From assembly GCF_002846555.1 (NCBI RefSeq), contig NZ_PJMS01000001.1, positions 3,472,001 through 3,536,000 of the forward strand: DNA of 64,000 bases, given 5' to 3'. Of the stretch, positions 45,964 through 54,767 are shown piece by piece. The position numbers and the translations under genes were made by a program. This DNA comes from Aquimarina sp. MAR_2010_214. GTDB taxonomy: Bacteria; Bacteroidota; Bacteroidia; Flavobacteriales; Flavobacteriaceae. Each line of letters begins with the position of its first letter. Position 1 is the stretch's first letter. A model generated the notes under the pieces. The model had not been told where the DNA came from. It made no database searches and saw only the letters and a list, made by a program, of their open reading frames with translations.

Positions 45964-47112
45964 ATGATGAAAACATTTTACATTTTTCTATTTGTTATCA
46001 CATCTATAGTAGGGCATGCCCAAACAGTAACTACAATTTTGGACTCACCCACAGAGGATATTGATGATGCCTTAGCACTTGATTCTGAAGGAAATTTATA
46101 TGGCTCTAATTTTTCTGGCGATACCGTATATAAGATTACACCATCGGGAGAAATAAGTGCATTTGTAACAGGATTAAGTAACCCTAATGGATTGGCTTTT
46201 GACTCAGAAGATAATCTTTTTGTGGTAGAATATACAGGAGCGGCAATACGTAAATATGATAATGAAGGAAATCTTTTACATACATATCCTGTAGGGGACT
46301 TTCCGTCAGGGATAATCAAGGCATTTTGTAGTGATGCTATGATATTTACATATGCAGATTTTGGTAATGCAGAGAACAATAGCGTAAATGAGTTGTTGCC
46401 AGACGGAACTATAAGAGAGCTTTATCAAGGAGCACCATTAAGTGTTCCTGTGGGGTTAACTTTTGATCATAGCGGAGTACTCTATATAGGTAATTATTTA
46501 GATAGAAAAATTTATAGGTTACGTCCTGGTAAAAATGAATTAAAATATATAGCAACGGTTCCTGATTCTGGTACTAATGCTCCGTATTTAGCTTTTATTG
46601 CTTATGCCAAAGGATCACTTTATGGAACCGTATATGGAGAGCACAAGATTTATAAAATACACCCTTGGTTTACTGATCGTGTAGAAATATTTGCAGGTAG
46701 CACTTCAGGGAGTATGGATGGCGATATTTCTGAGGCTACTTTTTCTTTTCCTTCCGGAATTATCTCAAATAAGAGAGAAAACACACTTTATGTTTCAGAA
46801 TTTAGCGGAGTAGGAAATGTTAGAAAAATATCGCTACGAAAAAAGAAGTGTAATCTTGATATAAAACTTAAAGCATATCCTAATCCAGTTTCAGAATTAC
46901 TAAATATCAAAGTAGAATTGTCAGAAGAAACGAATTTTAGAATTAAAGTTGAATCTCTATTTGGAGGAAATGTAGTTTTTGAGAGTCAGGAAACTTATGA
47001 CGGAGAAGATTTTTTAAAAACGATTTCTGTAGAGAATTGGTCGCCTGGTTTTTATAGAGTACTAATTTCTAAAAATAGTTGTAGGAAGTCTAAACTACTA
47101 ATTGTTAGATGA
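45964..47112 (+). CDS. T9SS-exported NHL/SMP-30-like beta-propeller protein
   Basis: 382 aa with a signal peptide ending IVGHAQ. Propeller repeats of the NHL or gluconolactonase type run to about residue 290 (ALDSEGNLYGSNFSGDTVYKI, GLAFDSEDNLFVVEY, GLTFDHSGVLYIGNYLDRKIYRL, FPSGIISNKRENTLYVSEF). The C-terminal 80 residues are a T9SS type A sorting domain (KAYPNPVSELLNIKV to KSKLLIVR). It is therefore probably secreted or surface-bound. No catalytic residues are obvious. Confidence 0.88.
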   Translation: MMKTFYIFLFVITSIVGHAQTVTTILDSPTEDIDDALALDSEGNLYGSNFSGDTVYKITPSGEISAFVTGLSNPNGLAFDSEDNLFVVEYTGAAIRKYDNEGNLLHTYPVGDFPSGIIKAFCSDAMIFTYADFGNAENNSVNELLPDGTIRELYQGAPLSVPVGLTFDHSGVLYIGNYLDRKIYRLRPGKNELKYIATVPDSGTNAPYLAFIAYAKGSLYGTVYGEHKIYKIHPWFTDRVEIFAGSTSGSMDGDISEATFSFPSGIISNKRENTLYVSEFSGVGNVRKISLRKKKCNLDIKLKAYPNPVSELLNIKVELSEETNFRIKVESLFGGNVVFESQETYDGEDFLKTISVENWSPGFYRVLISKNSCRKSKLLIVR

Positions 47113-47120
47113 AAAAATAT

Positions 47121-47157
47121 TTAAAAGGCTGGTTGTCATGTCCAATCAGCCTTTTAA
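47121..47157. terminator. Terminator between the propeller gene and the SDR remnant
   Basis: TTAAAAGGCTG / CAGCCTTTTAA with a 15-nt loop, 9 bp after the propeller gene stop. The similar element AAAAGGC...GCCTTTT follows the intact minus-strand SDR at 51734, so this one may have belonged to the decayed SDR copy as well as ending the plus-strand gene. Confidence 0.82.
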
Positions 47158-47167
47158 TTTAGCTCAT

Positions 47168-47400
47168 TTCCTACCAATTTCTAATTCTATATCATAAAAA
47201 AAAAGCATTATCCAATGCAAGAAACAATGCCGATTTAATAGCTACTTCTTAGGTGGCCAAAATGGCCCAATCATACTCGCTTTGTAAATCTCTTTTCTAT
47301 TTCTTCAGTAAATATTTTAGTTATCTCATTTTATCAAATATTGGTGTTACAATTAGATCTACCATCATTGAATTGTCTTTTTATTTTTCGATAGTAATAC
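47168..47400 (-). pseudogene. Decayed 3' remnant of a third SDR oxidoreductase gene
   Basis: The minus strand of this stretch lines up base by base with the 3' ends of the SDR genes at 50493 and 51786. The plus-strand texts CAATTTCTAATTCTATATCAT, AAACAATGCCGATTTAATAGCTACTTCTTA, CTATTTCTTCAGTAAATATTTT and CATTTTATCAAATATTGGTGT each have a clear counterpart in the intact copies. Stop codons and frame shifts interrupt it (for example TAG and TAA in the region matching EEVAKSALFLAS). Only about the last 75 codons are recognisable. The left boundary is next to a terminator like that of the intact copy; the right boundary is vague. Confidence 0.75.
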
Positions 47401-47756
47401 GATGCATTTTGAAAAGACAAGAGGTGGGTGTATTTATTTGAATTACAGTGTTTTGTAGGAGGTATACTTCTCGGTTTAGATAAGGATATTTAACTGTTTA
47501 TTGTTAAATAATTAAGTTTTTTTTAACCTGATCTTAAAAAAAAGTGAAAAAAAAATAGGGTACAGCATGAATTAACTGTTGTGTAAGAAAAGTAATAAAC
47601 GTTTGAGAGTAAAATTAGGATATATTATTTTCTCATAAGAACGAAGGGAATAAAATTGCGATTGAGGATAATTATAGAGTAATAGCTATGGGAGTAACTA
47701 ACCAATAGTCATTGTTCTATATAGGCTTGAATTATTAATTTTAATATATATACCTT
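47401..47756. other. AT-rich non-coding gap before the second metallopeptidase gene
   Basis: No gene is seen. The stretch includes oligo-A and oligo-T runs and the segment TTAACTGTTTATTGTTAAATAATTAAG near 47490. No exact TAnnTTTG element was found close to the start at 47757, so the promoter is not assigned. Confidence 0.5.
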
Positions 47757-50294
47757 ATGAAAACTCAACTTTCATTAATGATGGTGCTATTTGTAGTAAC
47801 CATTGGCTTTTCTCAAAATGACATTTGGAAAAGAACCTCAAATTCTAAAAACTTACAAAAAAACAAAAGTACAGCAAGTTATTTGCCGGGCAATATCCTT
47901 TATGAGTTGGATATAGAGCAAATGAAAAAAACGCTTAAAGCCTCTCCGCTCAGAAGTAAATCTAGTAAAGGCTCTGGCAAGGTAATGTCATTTCCGAATG
48001 ATAATGGAATCATGGAATCCTATACCATATTAGAATCTCCGGTTATGAGTCCAGAACTATCGGCACAATATCCCGATATTAAATCTTATGTTGGATACGG
48101 AATTGAAGATCCAACCGCAACAATTCACTTTAGTGTTTCGCCAAGTGGTTTACAAACTATGCGTTTATCAGGGAGATCAAAAGCTGTATTTATCGAACCC
48201 TATACCATAGATGGTAATACCTATAGCGTGTATACAAAAGATAGCAAAATAAGTGAGATAAAAAGGTTTACCTGTGGAGCAATAGAAGATGATCATCAAA
48301 AATCTACACAAGGTATTAGAGCAAAAAACGCAGACGATGGTAGATTAAGAACATATGATTTAGCGATTTCTACGACAGATGAGTATACTGCTTTTTATGG
48401 AGGAGTAGCACAAGCACAAGCTGCTATTAATGCCACTATAAACAGAGTAAATGCAATTTTTGAAAGAGATTTTTCGATAACACTCAATTTAGTACATACC
48501 AAAATTTATCCAAATAACAGAGAGACCCCTGATCCATATAATTTTGTTCGAAGGGGACGTAACATAATCACTAATTATAGTACTATGCTACAAAGAGTGC
48601 TAGATGCAGAGAGAGTTGATAATAACCCCATTAATTATGATATAGGTCATCTTTTTGGAGGAGTAGATAGTTCTGGTAACGCAGGAGAGATAGCATCTGT
48701 ATGTGATGCTGATAATAAAGGGAAAGGATATACAACTTCTAGGGAACCTAGAGGTGATACATTTGATATAGATTTTGTAGCTCATGAAATGGGACATCAA
48801 TTTGGAGCTAATCATACCTGGACATTTGGACCAAATGAAAGAACCAATAGACAAGTGGAACCAGGAAGCGGTACTACCATTATGGGATATGCGGGGATAA
48901 CAGGTGCTAATACAGATGTGCAGCAAAATAGTGATGCCTATTTTCATGCGGTTTCTATCAAACAAGTTACAGATTTTGTGAAAGCTTCACAATGTGCTAC
49001 AGTTACTAATACTCGTAATAATGTTCCTGTAGTAAACGCTGGAGCAGATTATACCATTCCTAAAGGAACACCTTTTGTGTTAACAGGCGAAGGAAGAGAT
49101 GCCGATGCTAGAGATAATCTTACCTATTGTTGGGAACAAATGGATGAAGATGATGCTAGGACCAAGTTACCTACTAAAAATGCAACAACAGGAGTAGCTT
49201 TTAGATCATATAGTCCTAAAGCTTCTAAAAAACGATATTTCCCTAGGTTAAGTACTATAAAAAAAGGGAAAACAGCATGGAAATGGGAGGCAGTTCCTGA
49301 TGTTGCCAGAGCTTTAAACTTTAGGTTAACAGTAAGAGATAGGAGAGAAGGTGTTGGAGCAAATAAAAGTGATGATATGAGAGTGAATGTTATTGAAGCA
49401 GCAGGGCCATTTAAGGTTACTAATTTAAATCGTAAACATATAAGGTTAAGACCTAACACGATGCATACATTAACCTGGGATGTAGCAGAGACTAATCGAA
49501 ATGGAATAAATGCTGCAAATGTTGATATTTTATTATCAGAGGATGAAGGGAAAACATACCCATTAAATAAAGCTTTGGCTAGAAACGTTAGAAATGATGG
49601 TGAACATGAAGTAAGACTTCCAGAAACATTAGCTAAAAAGTATAGAATCATGGTAAAACCTGTGAATAATATCTTTTTTGATATCACTAATGAAAACTTT
49701 GAAATCGCAAACTGTATTGATGCAACTATAACTATACGATTAGATAAATATCCTAAGGAAACTACTTGGAAAATTGTTGATAGCAATAATAATATTGTAT
49801 CAGAAGGAGGTCCATACAAAGATGATCAAAAAGAAACAGAAATTGTTTTGCCTGATTGTTTTATACCTGGTAGATATACATTTACTATTAATGACTCTCA
49901 GAACGATGGTATATGTTGTGGTTATGGTAGAGGTTCATACGCTATAACTTCTGGAGGTAATCCGTTGATTTCTGGAGCAGAAAATATTGGTAGTTCAGAA
50001 TCTAAAGAGTTTGAGATTGCTGCCCCAGCAGTTGTTGCTCGAAATGGAATTAATAATAAAAATGAAGTAACCAAAGTGTATCCTAATCCAATAATAAATA
50101 ATGGGATTTTAAATGTAGCTACTCCTTCTGATAATACTCTTTTTGCTATACATGATGTATTAGGAAGGAAAGTATTACAAGGGAAAATAAATAATAATAA
50201 TAAGATTGATTTAAACTCTCTTAAAGCAGGCTTATATATGGTAACGTTAGATCTCGATGGGAAAAAGTTTGTACATCAGGTTGTTAAGCAATAA
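47757..50294 (+). CDS. T9SS-secreted reprolysin-like zinc metallopeptidase, second paralogue
   Basis: 845 aa. A signal peptide (ending IGFSQ) is followed by the same propeptide-like region, catalytic domain (HEMGHQFGANH, residues 343-353, Met-turn TIMGYAG) and middle region as the protein at 14114-17077. Near-identical passages include KAVFIEPYT and PDVARALNFRLTVRD. After about residue 640 it differs: instead of Fn3 and GEVED it has one cysteine-containing domain (CIDATITIRLDKYP, NDGICCGYGRGSYAI) of a type common in flavobacterial secreted proteins, then a T9SS type A sorting domain (VYPNPIINNG to VHQVVKQ). It is a likely secreted protease. Confidence 0.93.
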   Translation: MKTQLSLMMVLFVVTIGFSQNDIWKRTSNSKNLQKNKSTASYLPGNILYELDIEQMKKTLKASPLRSKSSKGSGKVMSFPNDNGIMESYTILESPVMSPELSAQYPDIKSYVGYGIEDPTATIHFSVSPSGLQTMRLSGRSKAVFIEPYTIDGNTYSVYTKDSKISEIKRFTCGAIEDDHQKSTQGIRAKNADDGRLRTYDLAISTTDEYTAFYGGVAQAQAAINATINRVNAIFERDFSITLNLVHTKIYPNNRETPDPYNFVRRGRNIITNYSTMLQRVLDAERVDNNPINYDIGHLFGGVDSSGNAGEIASVCDADNKGKGYTTSREPRGDTFDIDFVAHEMGHQFGANHTWTFGPNERTNRQVEPGSGTTIMGYAGITGANTDVQQNSDAYFHAVSIKQVTDFVKASQCATVTNTRNNVPVVNAGADYTIPKGTPFVLTGEGRDADARDNLTYCWEQMDEDDARTKLPTKNATTGVAFRSYSPKASKKRYFPRLSTIKKGKTAWKWEAVPDVARALNFRLTVRDRREGVGANKSDDMRVNVIEAAGPFKVTNLNRKHIRLRPNTMHTLTWDVAETNRNGINAANVDILLSEDEGKTYPLNKALARNVRNDGEHEVRLPETLAKKYRIMVKPVNNIFFDITNENFEIANCIDATITIRLDKYPKETTWKIVDSNNNIVSEGGPYKDDQKETEIVLPDCFIPGRYTFTINDSQNDGICCGYGRGSYAITSGGNPLISGAENIGSSESKEFEIAAPAVVARNGINNKNEVTKVYPNPIINNGILNVATPSDNTLFAIHDVLGRKVLQGKINNNNKIDLNSLKAGLYMVTLDLDGKKFVHQVVKQ

Positions 50295-50429
50295 ATAATA
50301 TTTACTTCATGAAGTGGTTTTTATTTTTTCAATAGGCTTCAAAAAGCTTCTCTTCATATTTTATTCCTTTACGAATAAAAGCTAGCTATTTCTTGCTTCA
50401 ATAAAAAATTTAGACCACTTCTATTTTTT

Positions 50430-50461
50430 AAAGGCAATCAGAAAATTTTCTGATTGCCTTT
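50430..50461. terminator. Perfect palindromic terminator between convergent genes
   Basis: AAAGGCAATCAGAAAA / TTTTCTGATTGCCTTT is a 16-bp perfect palindrome without spacer. It lies between the metallopeptidase stop (plus strand) and the SDR stop (minus strand) and can serve both directions. Confidence 0.85.
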
Positions 50462-50492
50462 ATATTATATGTATCATTAGTTATGACCTAAA

Positions 50493-51245
50493 TTAAACTT
50501 GAGTCATCCCGCCGTCAACTTCCAATTCTATACCATTGATATATGATGCATCATCTGATGCCAGAAATAATGCAGATTTAGCTATTTCTTCTGGGGTTCC
50601 GAAACGACCTAGTGGGACTTGCTGTGCAAAACCTTTTCCCATTTCTTCTGAAACATCTTTTGGTAACCCCATTTTACTGAAAATTGGAGTAGTAATAGGC
50701 CCTGGAGAAATAGAATTAACACGAATAAATCTGGACTTTACTTCTGATGTTAAAACCCGTTGATACGCCCGTAATGCACCCTTAGTAGCAGAATATATCG
50801 CCAGGCCATCAAAAGCTCGATGTGTAACGACAGAATTATTAAATAAAATAGTTCCCTCGTTATTGATATGAGGTAATGCTTCCTTTACTGCTAATATTGG
50901 TCCTTTTACATTAATGTTAAAGATCTCTTCATAATGTTCTTCTGTGATCTCATGTGTTGGAGTAGGGTGTAAAACAACGCCTGCATTAAGAAATAGGATA
51001 TCAATTTTACCATATTTATCGATAGCTTCTTTAATTAATCTTTTATTATCCTCTGGTTTAGCTACATCTGCAGTAACGGTTATAAAATCACCTTCAAGTG
51101 TTTCTGCAACTTCATCTAGTGCCTCTTGACGTCTTCCCGAGAGTACCACTTTGGCACCTTCCTTTAAGTACAATTTTGCCGTGGCTAATCCAATTCCACT
51201 ATTTGCTCCAGTTATCACGGCTACTTTGTTGTGTAATTTTTTCAT
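50493..51245 (-). CDS. SDR-family oxidoreductase, copy 1
   Basis: 250 aa classical short-chain dehydrogenase. The cofactor motif is TGANSGIG, the catalytic tetrad residues lie in LFLNAGV (Asn), NNSVVTHRAF (Ser) and YSATKGA (Tyr and Lys), and the C-terminus is INGIELEVDGGMTQV. Arg in SGRRQEA after the second strand suggests NADP(H) preference. It is closely similar along its whole length to copy 2 at 51786-52535, so they are recent duplicates. It lacks the TetR operator-like site found before copy 2. The substrate is unknown. Confidence 0.92.
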   Translation of the reverse strand: MKKLHNKVAVITGANSGIGLATAKLYLKEGAKVVLSGRRQEALDEVAETLEGDFITVTADVAKPEDNKRLIKEAIDKYGKIDILFLNAGVVLHPTPTHEITEEHYEEIFNINVKGPILAVKEALPHINNEGTILFNNSVVTHRAFDGLAIYSATKGALRAYQRVLTSEVKSRFIRVNSISPGPITTPIFSKMGLPKDVSEEMGKGFAQQVPLGRFGTPEEIAKSALFLASDDASYINGIELEVDGGMTQV

Positions 51246-51733
51246 TCTAATTGCTTTTTGGTTAATGAATATTTATATAGAGTAATTATTTTAATATATA
51301 TTGGATGAAATAGATTATTCAAAATATGGTTAATAGTTTTTAGATAAGAAATAGAACTGTTTTTTTGAACTAATAACAGAAACTATCATTTCAACTATCA
51401 AGAGGTGAATAGTCATATAATTATGATGTATATCTACTATGGGAATTTTAGAATTCTTGAATATAGTATATATCCAGTACAATATATTTGAAGTCCTTTG
51501 ATAGAACCACTTGTAATTATTTTTTCCCCTTCCATTGTGTATCATATTTTACGAAATATACACCAGATGGGATTTGTCTGGAAATTATGTGAAAAACCTC
51601 TATTTTTTATGTGATAACAGGTTTTAAATCGATAATATACAAATAATCAGTGTGTTATGCAAAAGTTTGATATTGTGAGTTTTTATGAGAATTTGATGTT
51701 AAGAAAGATTATGATGGAAATGAAGCAAATTTA
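51246..51733. other. Non-coding gap between the two SDR genes
   Basis: This AT-rich stretch between the start of SDR copy 1 and the terminator after copy 2 holds no gene that I can support. A 71-codon open frame on the minus strand (51330-51545) has no recognisable features. The promoter of copy 1 must lie at its left end, but no exact TAnnTTTG match was found. Confidence 0.5.
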
Positions 51734-51765
51734 AAAAGGCCGATTTTTATAGAAATCAGCCTTTT
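51734..51765 (-). terminator. Terminator after SDR copy 2
   Basis: AAAAGGCCGATTT / AAATCAGCCTTTT with one mismatch and a 6-nt loop, 20 bp after the stop of the minus-strand SDR gene, with T-rich sequence following on that strand. Confidence 0.8.
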
Positions 51766-51785
51766 CTATTTTATAGAGAAGTATT

Positions 51786-52535
51786 TTATATTTGGCTTAA
51801 TCCACCATCAATTTCTAAATCCACACCATTAATAAAAGATGCATCTTCTGAAGCTAGAAATAAAGCAGATTTAGCAACTTCTTCAGAAGTCCCGAAACGA
51901 CCTAAAGGTACTTGTTGAGCAAAACTTTTACCCATTTCTTCTACAACACCTTCTGGTAGTCCCATTTTACCATAAAGAGGTGTTTCGATGGGGCCTGGGG
52001 CAATAGAATTAACACGAATACCTCTAGATTTTACCTCAGAGGTTAAAACGCGTTGGTAAGCTCTTAAGGCTCCTTTGGTTGCAGAATAGACACCTAATCC
52101 ATCAAACCCTTTTTGAGTTACAACAGAGTTAGTGAATAATATGGTTCCACCATCATTTATATGTGGCAAAGCTTCTTTGGTAGCTAATATTGGTCCTTTT
52201 ACATTAATACTAAATAGCGTATCGTAATGCTCTTCTGTTATTTCATGTACGGGAGCTACCGGTGCGATTCCTGCATTTAGAAAGAGAATATCAATTTTTC
52301 CGTATTTAGAAGTCGCTTCATTAATTAACCTTTTGTTGTCTTCTTCTATGGCGACATCGGCTTTTACTGTAATAAAATCCCCTTCCAGAGCTTTTGCAAC
52401 TTCATCTAATGCCTCTTGACGTCTTCCTGAAAGTACCACTTTGGCGCCTTCTTGTAAATACAGTTTTGCTGTTGCCAATCCTATTCCGCTATTGGCTCCT
52501 GTAATAACCGCTACTTTGTTTTGTAACTTTTTCAT
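51786..52535 (-). CDS. SDR-family oxidoreductase, copy 2
   Basis: 249 aa classical short-chain dehydrogenase with the cofactor motif TGANSGIG, FLNAGI, TNSVVTQKGF, YSATKGA and the C-terminus INGVDLEIDGGLSQI. It is a close paralogue of copy 1; most differences are conservative. It is co-directional with the TetR gene 65 bp upstream, and a palindrome in that gap (52566-52585) matches one before the TetR gene, so this copy is probably repressed by that regulator. Induction by a reactive or toxic carbonyl compound is a plausible role but is inference. Confidence 0.92.
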   Translation of the reverse strand: MKKLQNKVAVITGANSGIGLATAKLYLQEGAKVVLSGRRQEALDEVAKALEGDFITVKADVAIEEDNKRLINEATSKYGKIDILFLNAGIAPVAPVHEITEEHYDTLFSINVKGPILATKEALPHINDGGTILFTNSVVTQKGFDGLGVYSATKGALRAYQRVLTSEVKSRGIRVNSIAPGPIETPLYGKMGLPEGVVEEMGKSFAQQVPLGRFGTSEEVAKSALFLASEDASFINGVDLEIDGGLSQI

Positions 52536-52565
52536 TGTATCATTTTTAAGTTTATAAATAGTTTA

Positions 52566-52585
52566 TTTGGAACAATCGTTTCAAA
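52566..52585. promoter_or_regulatory. Likely TetR operator before SDR copy 2
   Basis: TTTGGAACAATCGTTTCAAA is a near-perfect palindrome (TTTG-AAC halves, one mismatch) 31 bp before the SDR start. The same right half, ATCGTTTCAAA, recurs before the TetR gene at 53189-53208. AAACGAT-type palindromes are typical for TetR/AcrR operators. Confidence 0.65.
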
Positions 52586-52600
52586 TTAAGTTAAAAAAAA

Positions 52601-53182
52601 TTAGTATAGTACTTTTAGTATAGTACGAATGAGATTTCTTAAATCTTCTTCGTTTTTGTTTAATATCCCTGTCATTCTAAGCCCTTGTATAGATGAAAAG
52701 AGGTAAAGTGCATATTGGCTAGCTGTTTGGTTCTGATTAAATATCTTTTCCATTTGTCCTTTGGTCACAATATCTTCAAGCATTGCAATCATTCTATCTT
52801 GATTTTTTTCCATAAAGGATTTGATTAAAGGCTCTTGATTTGTCATTTCGGACTTACAATTAACAACCAAACAACCTTTACGATTATTATCATTAATAAT
52901 TTCATGAACATATAAATCAAAGATTGCTTCAATAGCCTCGGTAGCATTATATGATTGTGCTAATTTTTGACTAATATTATTTCCAAACGTAGATTGATAA
53001 TACGAAAGAACCTCTAGAAACATATGCAATTTACTTCCAAAAGAGTTATAAATACTCGATCGATTTAAATCTGTTGCATCTACCAAATCTTGCATAGAGG
53101 TACCATTATATCCTTTTACATGAAATACTTCGGTAGCTTTTTGCAAAACTGTATTTCTATCAAATGTTTCTACTTTTGGCAT
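52601..53182 (-). CDS. TetR/AcrR-family regulator
   Basis: 193 aa. The N-terminal helix-turn-helix is typical (RNTVLQKATEVFHVKGYNGTSMQDLVDAT, then RSSIYNSFGSKLHMF). The C-terminal part resembles the TetR_C domains of AcrR-like proteins and contains NRKGCLVVNCKSEM with two cysteines, also common in YxaF/LmrA-like repressors of oxidoreductase genes. It is directly upstream of SDR copy 2, and both genes have the same operator-like palindrome, so autoregulation and control of the SDR are likely. Confidence 0.9.
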   Translation of the reverse strand: MPKVETFDRNTVLQKATEVFHVKGYNGTSMQDLVDATDLNRSSIYNSFGSKLHMFLEVLSYYQSTFGNNISQKLAQSYNATEAIEAIFDLYVHEIINDNNRKGCLVVNCKSEMTNQEPLIKSFMEKNQDRMIAMLEDIVTKGQMEKIFNQNQTASQYALYLFSSIQGLRMTGILNKNEEDLRNLIRTILKVLY

Positions 53183-53188
53183 ATCTTA

Positions 53189-53208
53189 AATGAAATGATC
53201 GTTTCAAA
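53189..53208. promoter_or_regulatory. Likely TetR operator before its own gene
   Basis: AATGAAATGATCGTTTCAAA contains the palindrome TGAAA-TGATCG-TTTCA, 6 bp before the TetR start codon. It shares ATCGTTTCAAA and the overall dyad with the site at 52566-52585. Confidence 0.65.
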
Positions 53209-53254
53209 ATTAGCTAAAATTAGCAAGGAGTATTGTTATAAAAATCATAAAGTT

Positions 53255-53782
53255 TTATAAAGCAAGTTTCATCATCATATCAGTTTGGAGGTCTGTTCCT
53301 AACATAAATTGATGGGTATCAAAGATTTTAAAACCATTTCTTTTATAAAAGGTTATCGCTCTAGGGTTTTTCTCCCAAACACCTAACCAAATAAATTCAA
53401 TAGATTTTTCTTTTGCTATTTGTAGAGTTTTTTGAAATAATAATTGCCCAATTTTCTTGCCCTGATGTTCCTTTACAACATATATTCGTTCTATTTCTAG
53501 AGTATTACCTTCTAGAGGTTCTGTTTGAGCATTACCTGAGTTTAGTTTTATATATCCAGCTATTTGATTATTTACCCATGCAAAATAAAACTCAGAGTTT
53601 GGATTATGAAGCTCTTTTGTAATGTTATCTAAAGTGAATTTTTTATTTAGATATTCATTGATATTTTTTTCTGTGTTGTGAGGAGGCCCAAAGGCATCAT
53701 AAAATGTTTGACGGCCGATATCCAATAACTTATAGATGTCGTTTGATTGCACTGTTTTAATTTGAACTTCTTTTAATATCAT
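53255..53782 (-). CDS. GNAT-family N-acetyltransferase
   Basis: 175 aa. The acetyl-CoA-binding motif is IYVVKEHQGKKIGQLLFQ, and the fold is supported by GYIKLNSG before it and FYKRNGFKIFDTHQF after it. It transfers an acetyl group to an unknown amine. It lies upstream of the TetR gene on the same strand, 72 bp apart, and is probably a separate unit. Confidence 0.9.
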   Translation of the reverse strand: MILKEVQIKTVQSNDIYKLLDIGRQTFYDAFGPPHNTEKNINEYLNKKFTLDNITKELHNPNSEFYFAWVNNQIAGYIKLNSGNAQTEPLEGNTLEIERIYVVKEHQGKKIGQLLFQKTLQIAKEKSIEFIWLGVWEKNPRAITFYKRNGFKIFDTHQFMLGTDLQTDMMMKLAL

Positions 53783-53896
53783 TTTGACAATGAATTAGTA
53801 GCTAAACAGCATATATGCCTTTTTTGAATGATATACTTTCTTAGATAGCCTTTACAGGTCTTACTATTATAATTATACTAAAACGTACTTTTTAAA

Positions 53897-54646
53897 CTAA
53901 ATAATACGTTTGATTACTCTTAATTGATGAGTATGCGTACGTTTCTCGGCGTTATAGATTCCGGTGTGGTCAATTCGATCTACGCGCACTTTGCCATGGG
54001 CATGGATGATGTAGTTGTCTTTCATCATAATACCTACATGGGTAATTGCACCTTCTTCATTATCAAAAAATGCCAAATCTCCGGGTTCACTTTCTTCAAT
54101 AAAACTTAAAGGATCGCCTTGAGTTGCTTGTTGAGATGCGTCCCGTAATAGCTTATAACCATTAAGTTTATATACCATTTGAGAAAACCCGCTACAATCA
54201 ATACCAAAATTTGTTTTTCCACCCCAAAGATATGGAGCATTAAGAAATAGAAAAGCGGTATTCACTATATTTTCTTTGGATTGTTTTTCTGTAATTCTCG
54301 TACCTTCATAATGATGTCTAAAAAAATCTAATGCTTTCAGAGATGCCCCAAGAGGGATAGGCATTAGTTGATCATCATTGCAACTTACAAATTCGACCAT
54401 ATCTCCCACCAGACAGAGCGGTTGTTTATCAAAATTGATATATTCTTCCTCGGTGACCTCTATGTATTGTTTGTTATCAATCCAGCCTTCATAATGATCA
54501 AAGGCCAAACGAATTTTACTCCATTTTTTACGTTTTTCTAACACTTTAAAATGTTCGCCATATAATATCTGGGAAACCATTTCACTGGAATCCTGAGGCT
54601 CGAAACGTAATGGAACAATACTTAGATTACAAATACCGTATTGCAT
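53897..54646 (-). CDS. C40-family (NlpC/P60) peptidase with SH3-like domain
   Basis: 249 aa. The N-terminal part is a bacterial SH3-like domain (residues about 1-65, LYGEHFKVLEKRKKWSKIRL). The NlpC/P60 catalytic domain has the cysteine in FGIDCSGFSQ and histidines in ITHVGIMM and IIHAHGKV. It would cleave peptide bonds in cell-wall peptides. No signal peptide is seen, which matches the cytoplasmic recycling-type members (YkfC-like dipeptidyl peptidases). Its upstream region holds the long hairpin that ends the thiolase gene. Confidence 0.9.
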   Translation of the reverse strand: MQYGICNLSIVPLRFEPQDSSEMVSQILYGEHFKVLEKRKKWSKIRLAFDHYEGWIDNKQYIEVTEEEYINFDKQPLCLVGDMVEFVSCNDDQLMPIPLGASLKALDFFRHHYEGTRITEKQSKENIVNTAFLFLNAPYLWGGKTNFGIDCSGFSQMVYKLNGYKLLRDASQQATQGDPLSFIEESEPGDLAFFDNEEGAITHVGIMMKDNYIIHAHGKVRVDRIDHTGIYNAEKRTHTHQLRVIKRII

Positions 54647-54704
54647 GAATTTTTATAGAAAAACAGACGAATAAACGTCAGATATTAAACAATTTGATTG
54701 AGAT

Positions 54705-54760
54705 TCAGAAAATAGAAGTTAAGAGGAAAAACCTTTGATCTCTTAACTTCTATTTTCTGA
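54705..54760 (-). terminator. Long perfect hairpin after the thiolase gene
   Basis: A 21-bp perfect stem (54705-54725 with 54740-54760) and a 14-nt loop, 8 bp after the thiolase stop codon. It is longer than needed for termination. It lies 59 bp before the start of the co-directional C40 peptidase gene. Confidence 0.85.
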
Positions 54761-54767
54761 TTTATAA

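Noticed and set aside
47253..47441. 62-codon open frame on the plus strand
   Set aside because: It lies across the SDR remnant on the opposite strand and has no features of its own.
51330..51545. 71-codon open frame on the minus strand between the SDR genes
   Set aside because: No recognisable domain, signal peptide or promoter, and its amino-acid make-up (many Ile, Tyr, Asn, Lys) is what random AT-rich DNA gives.
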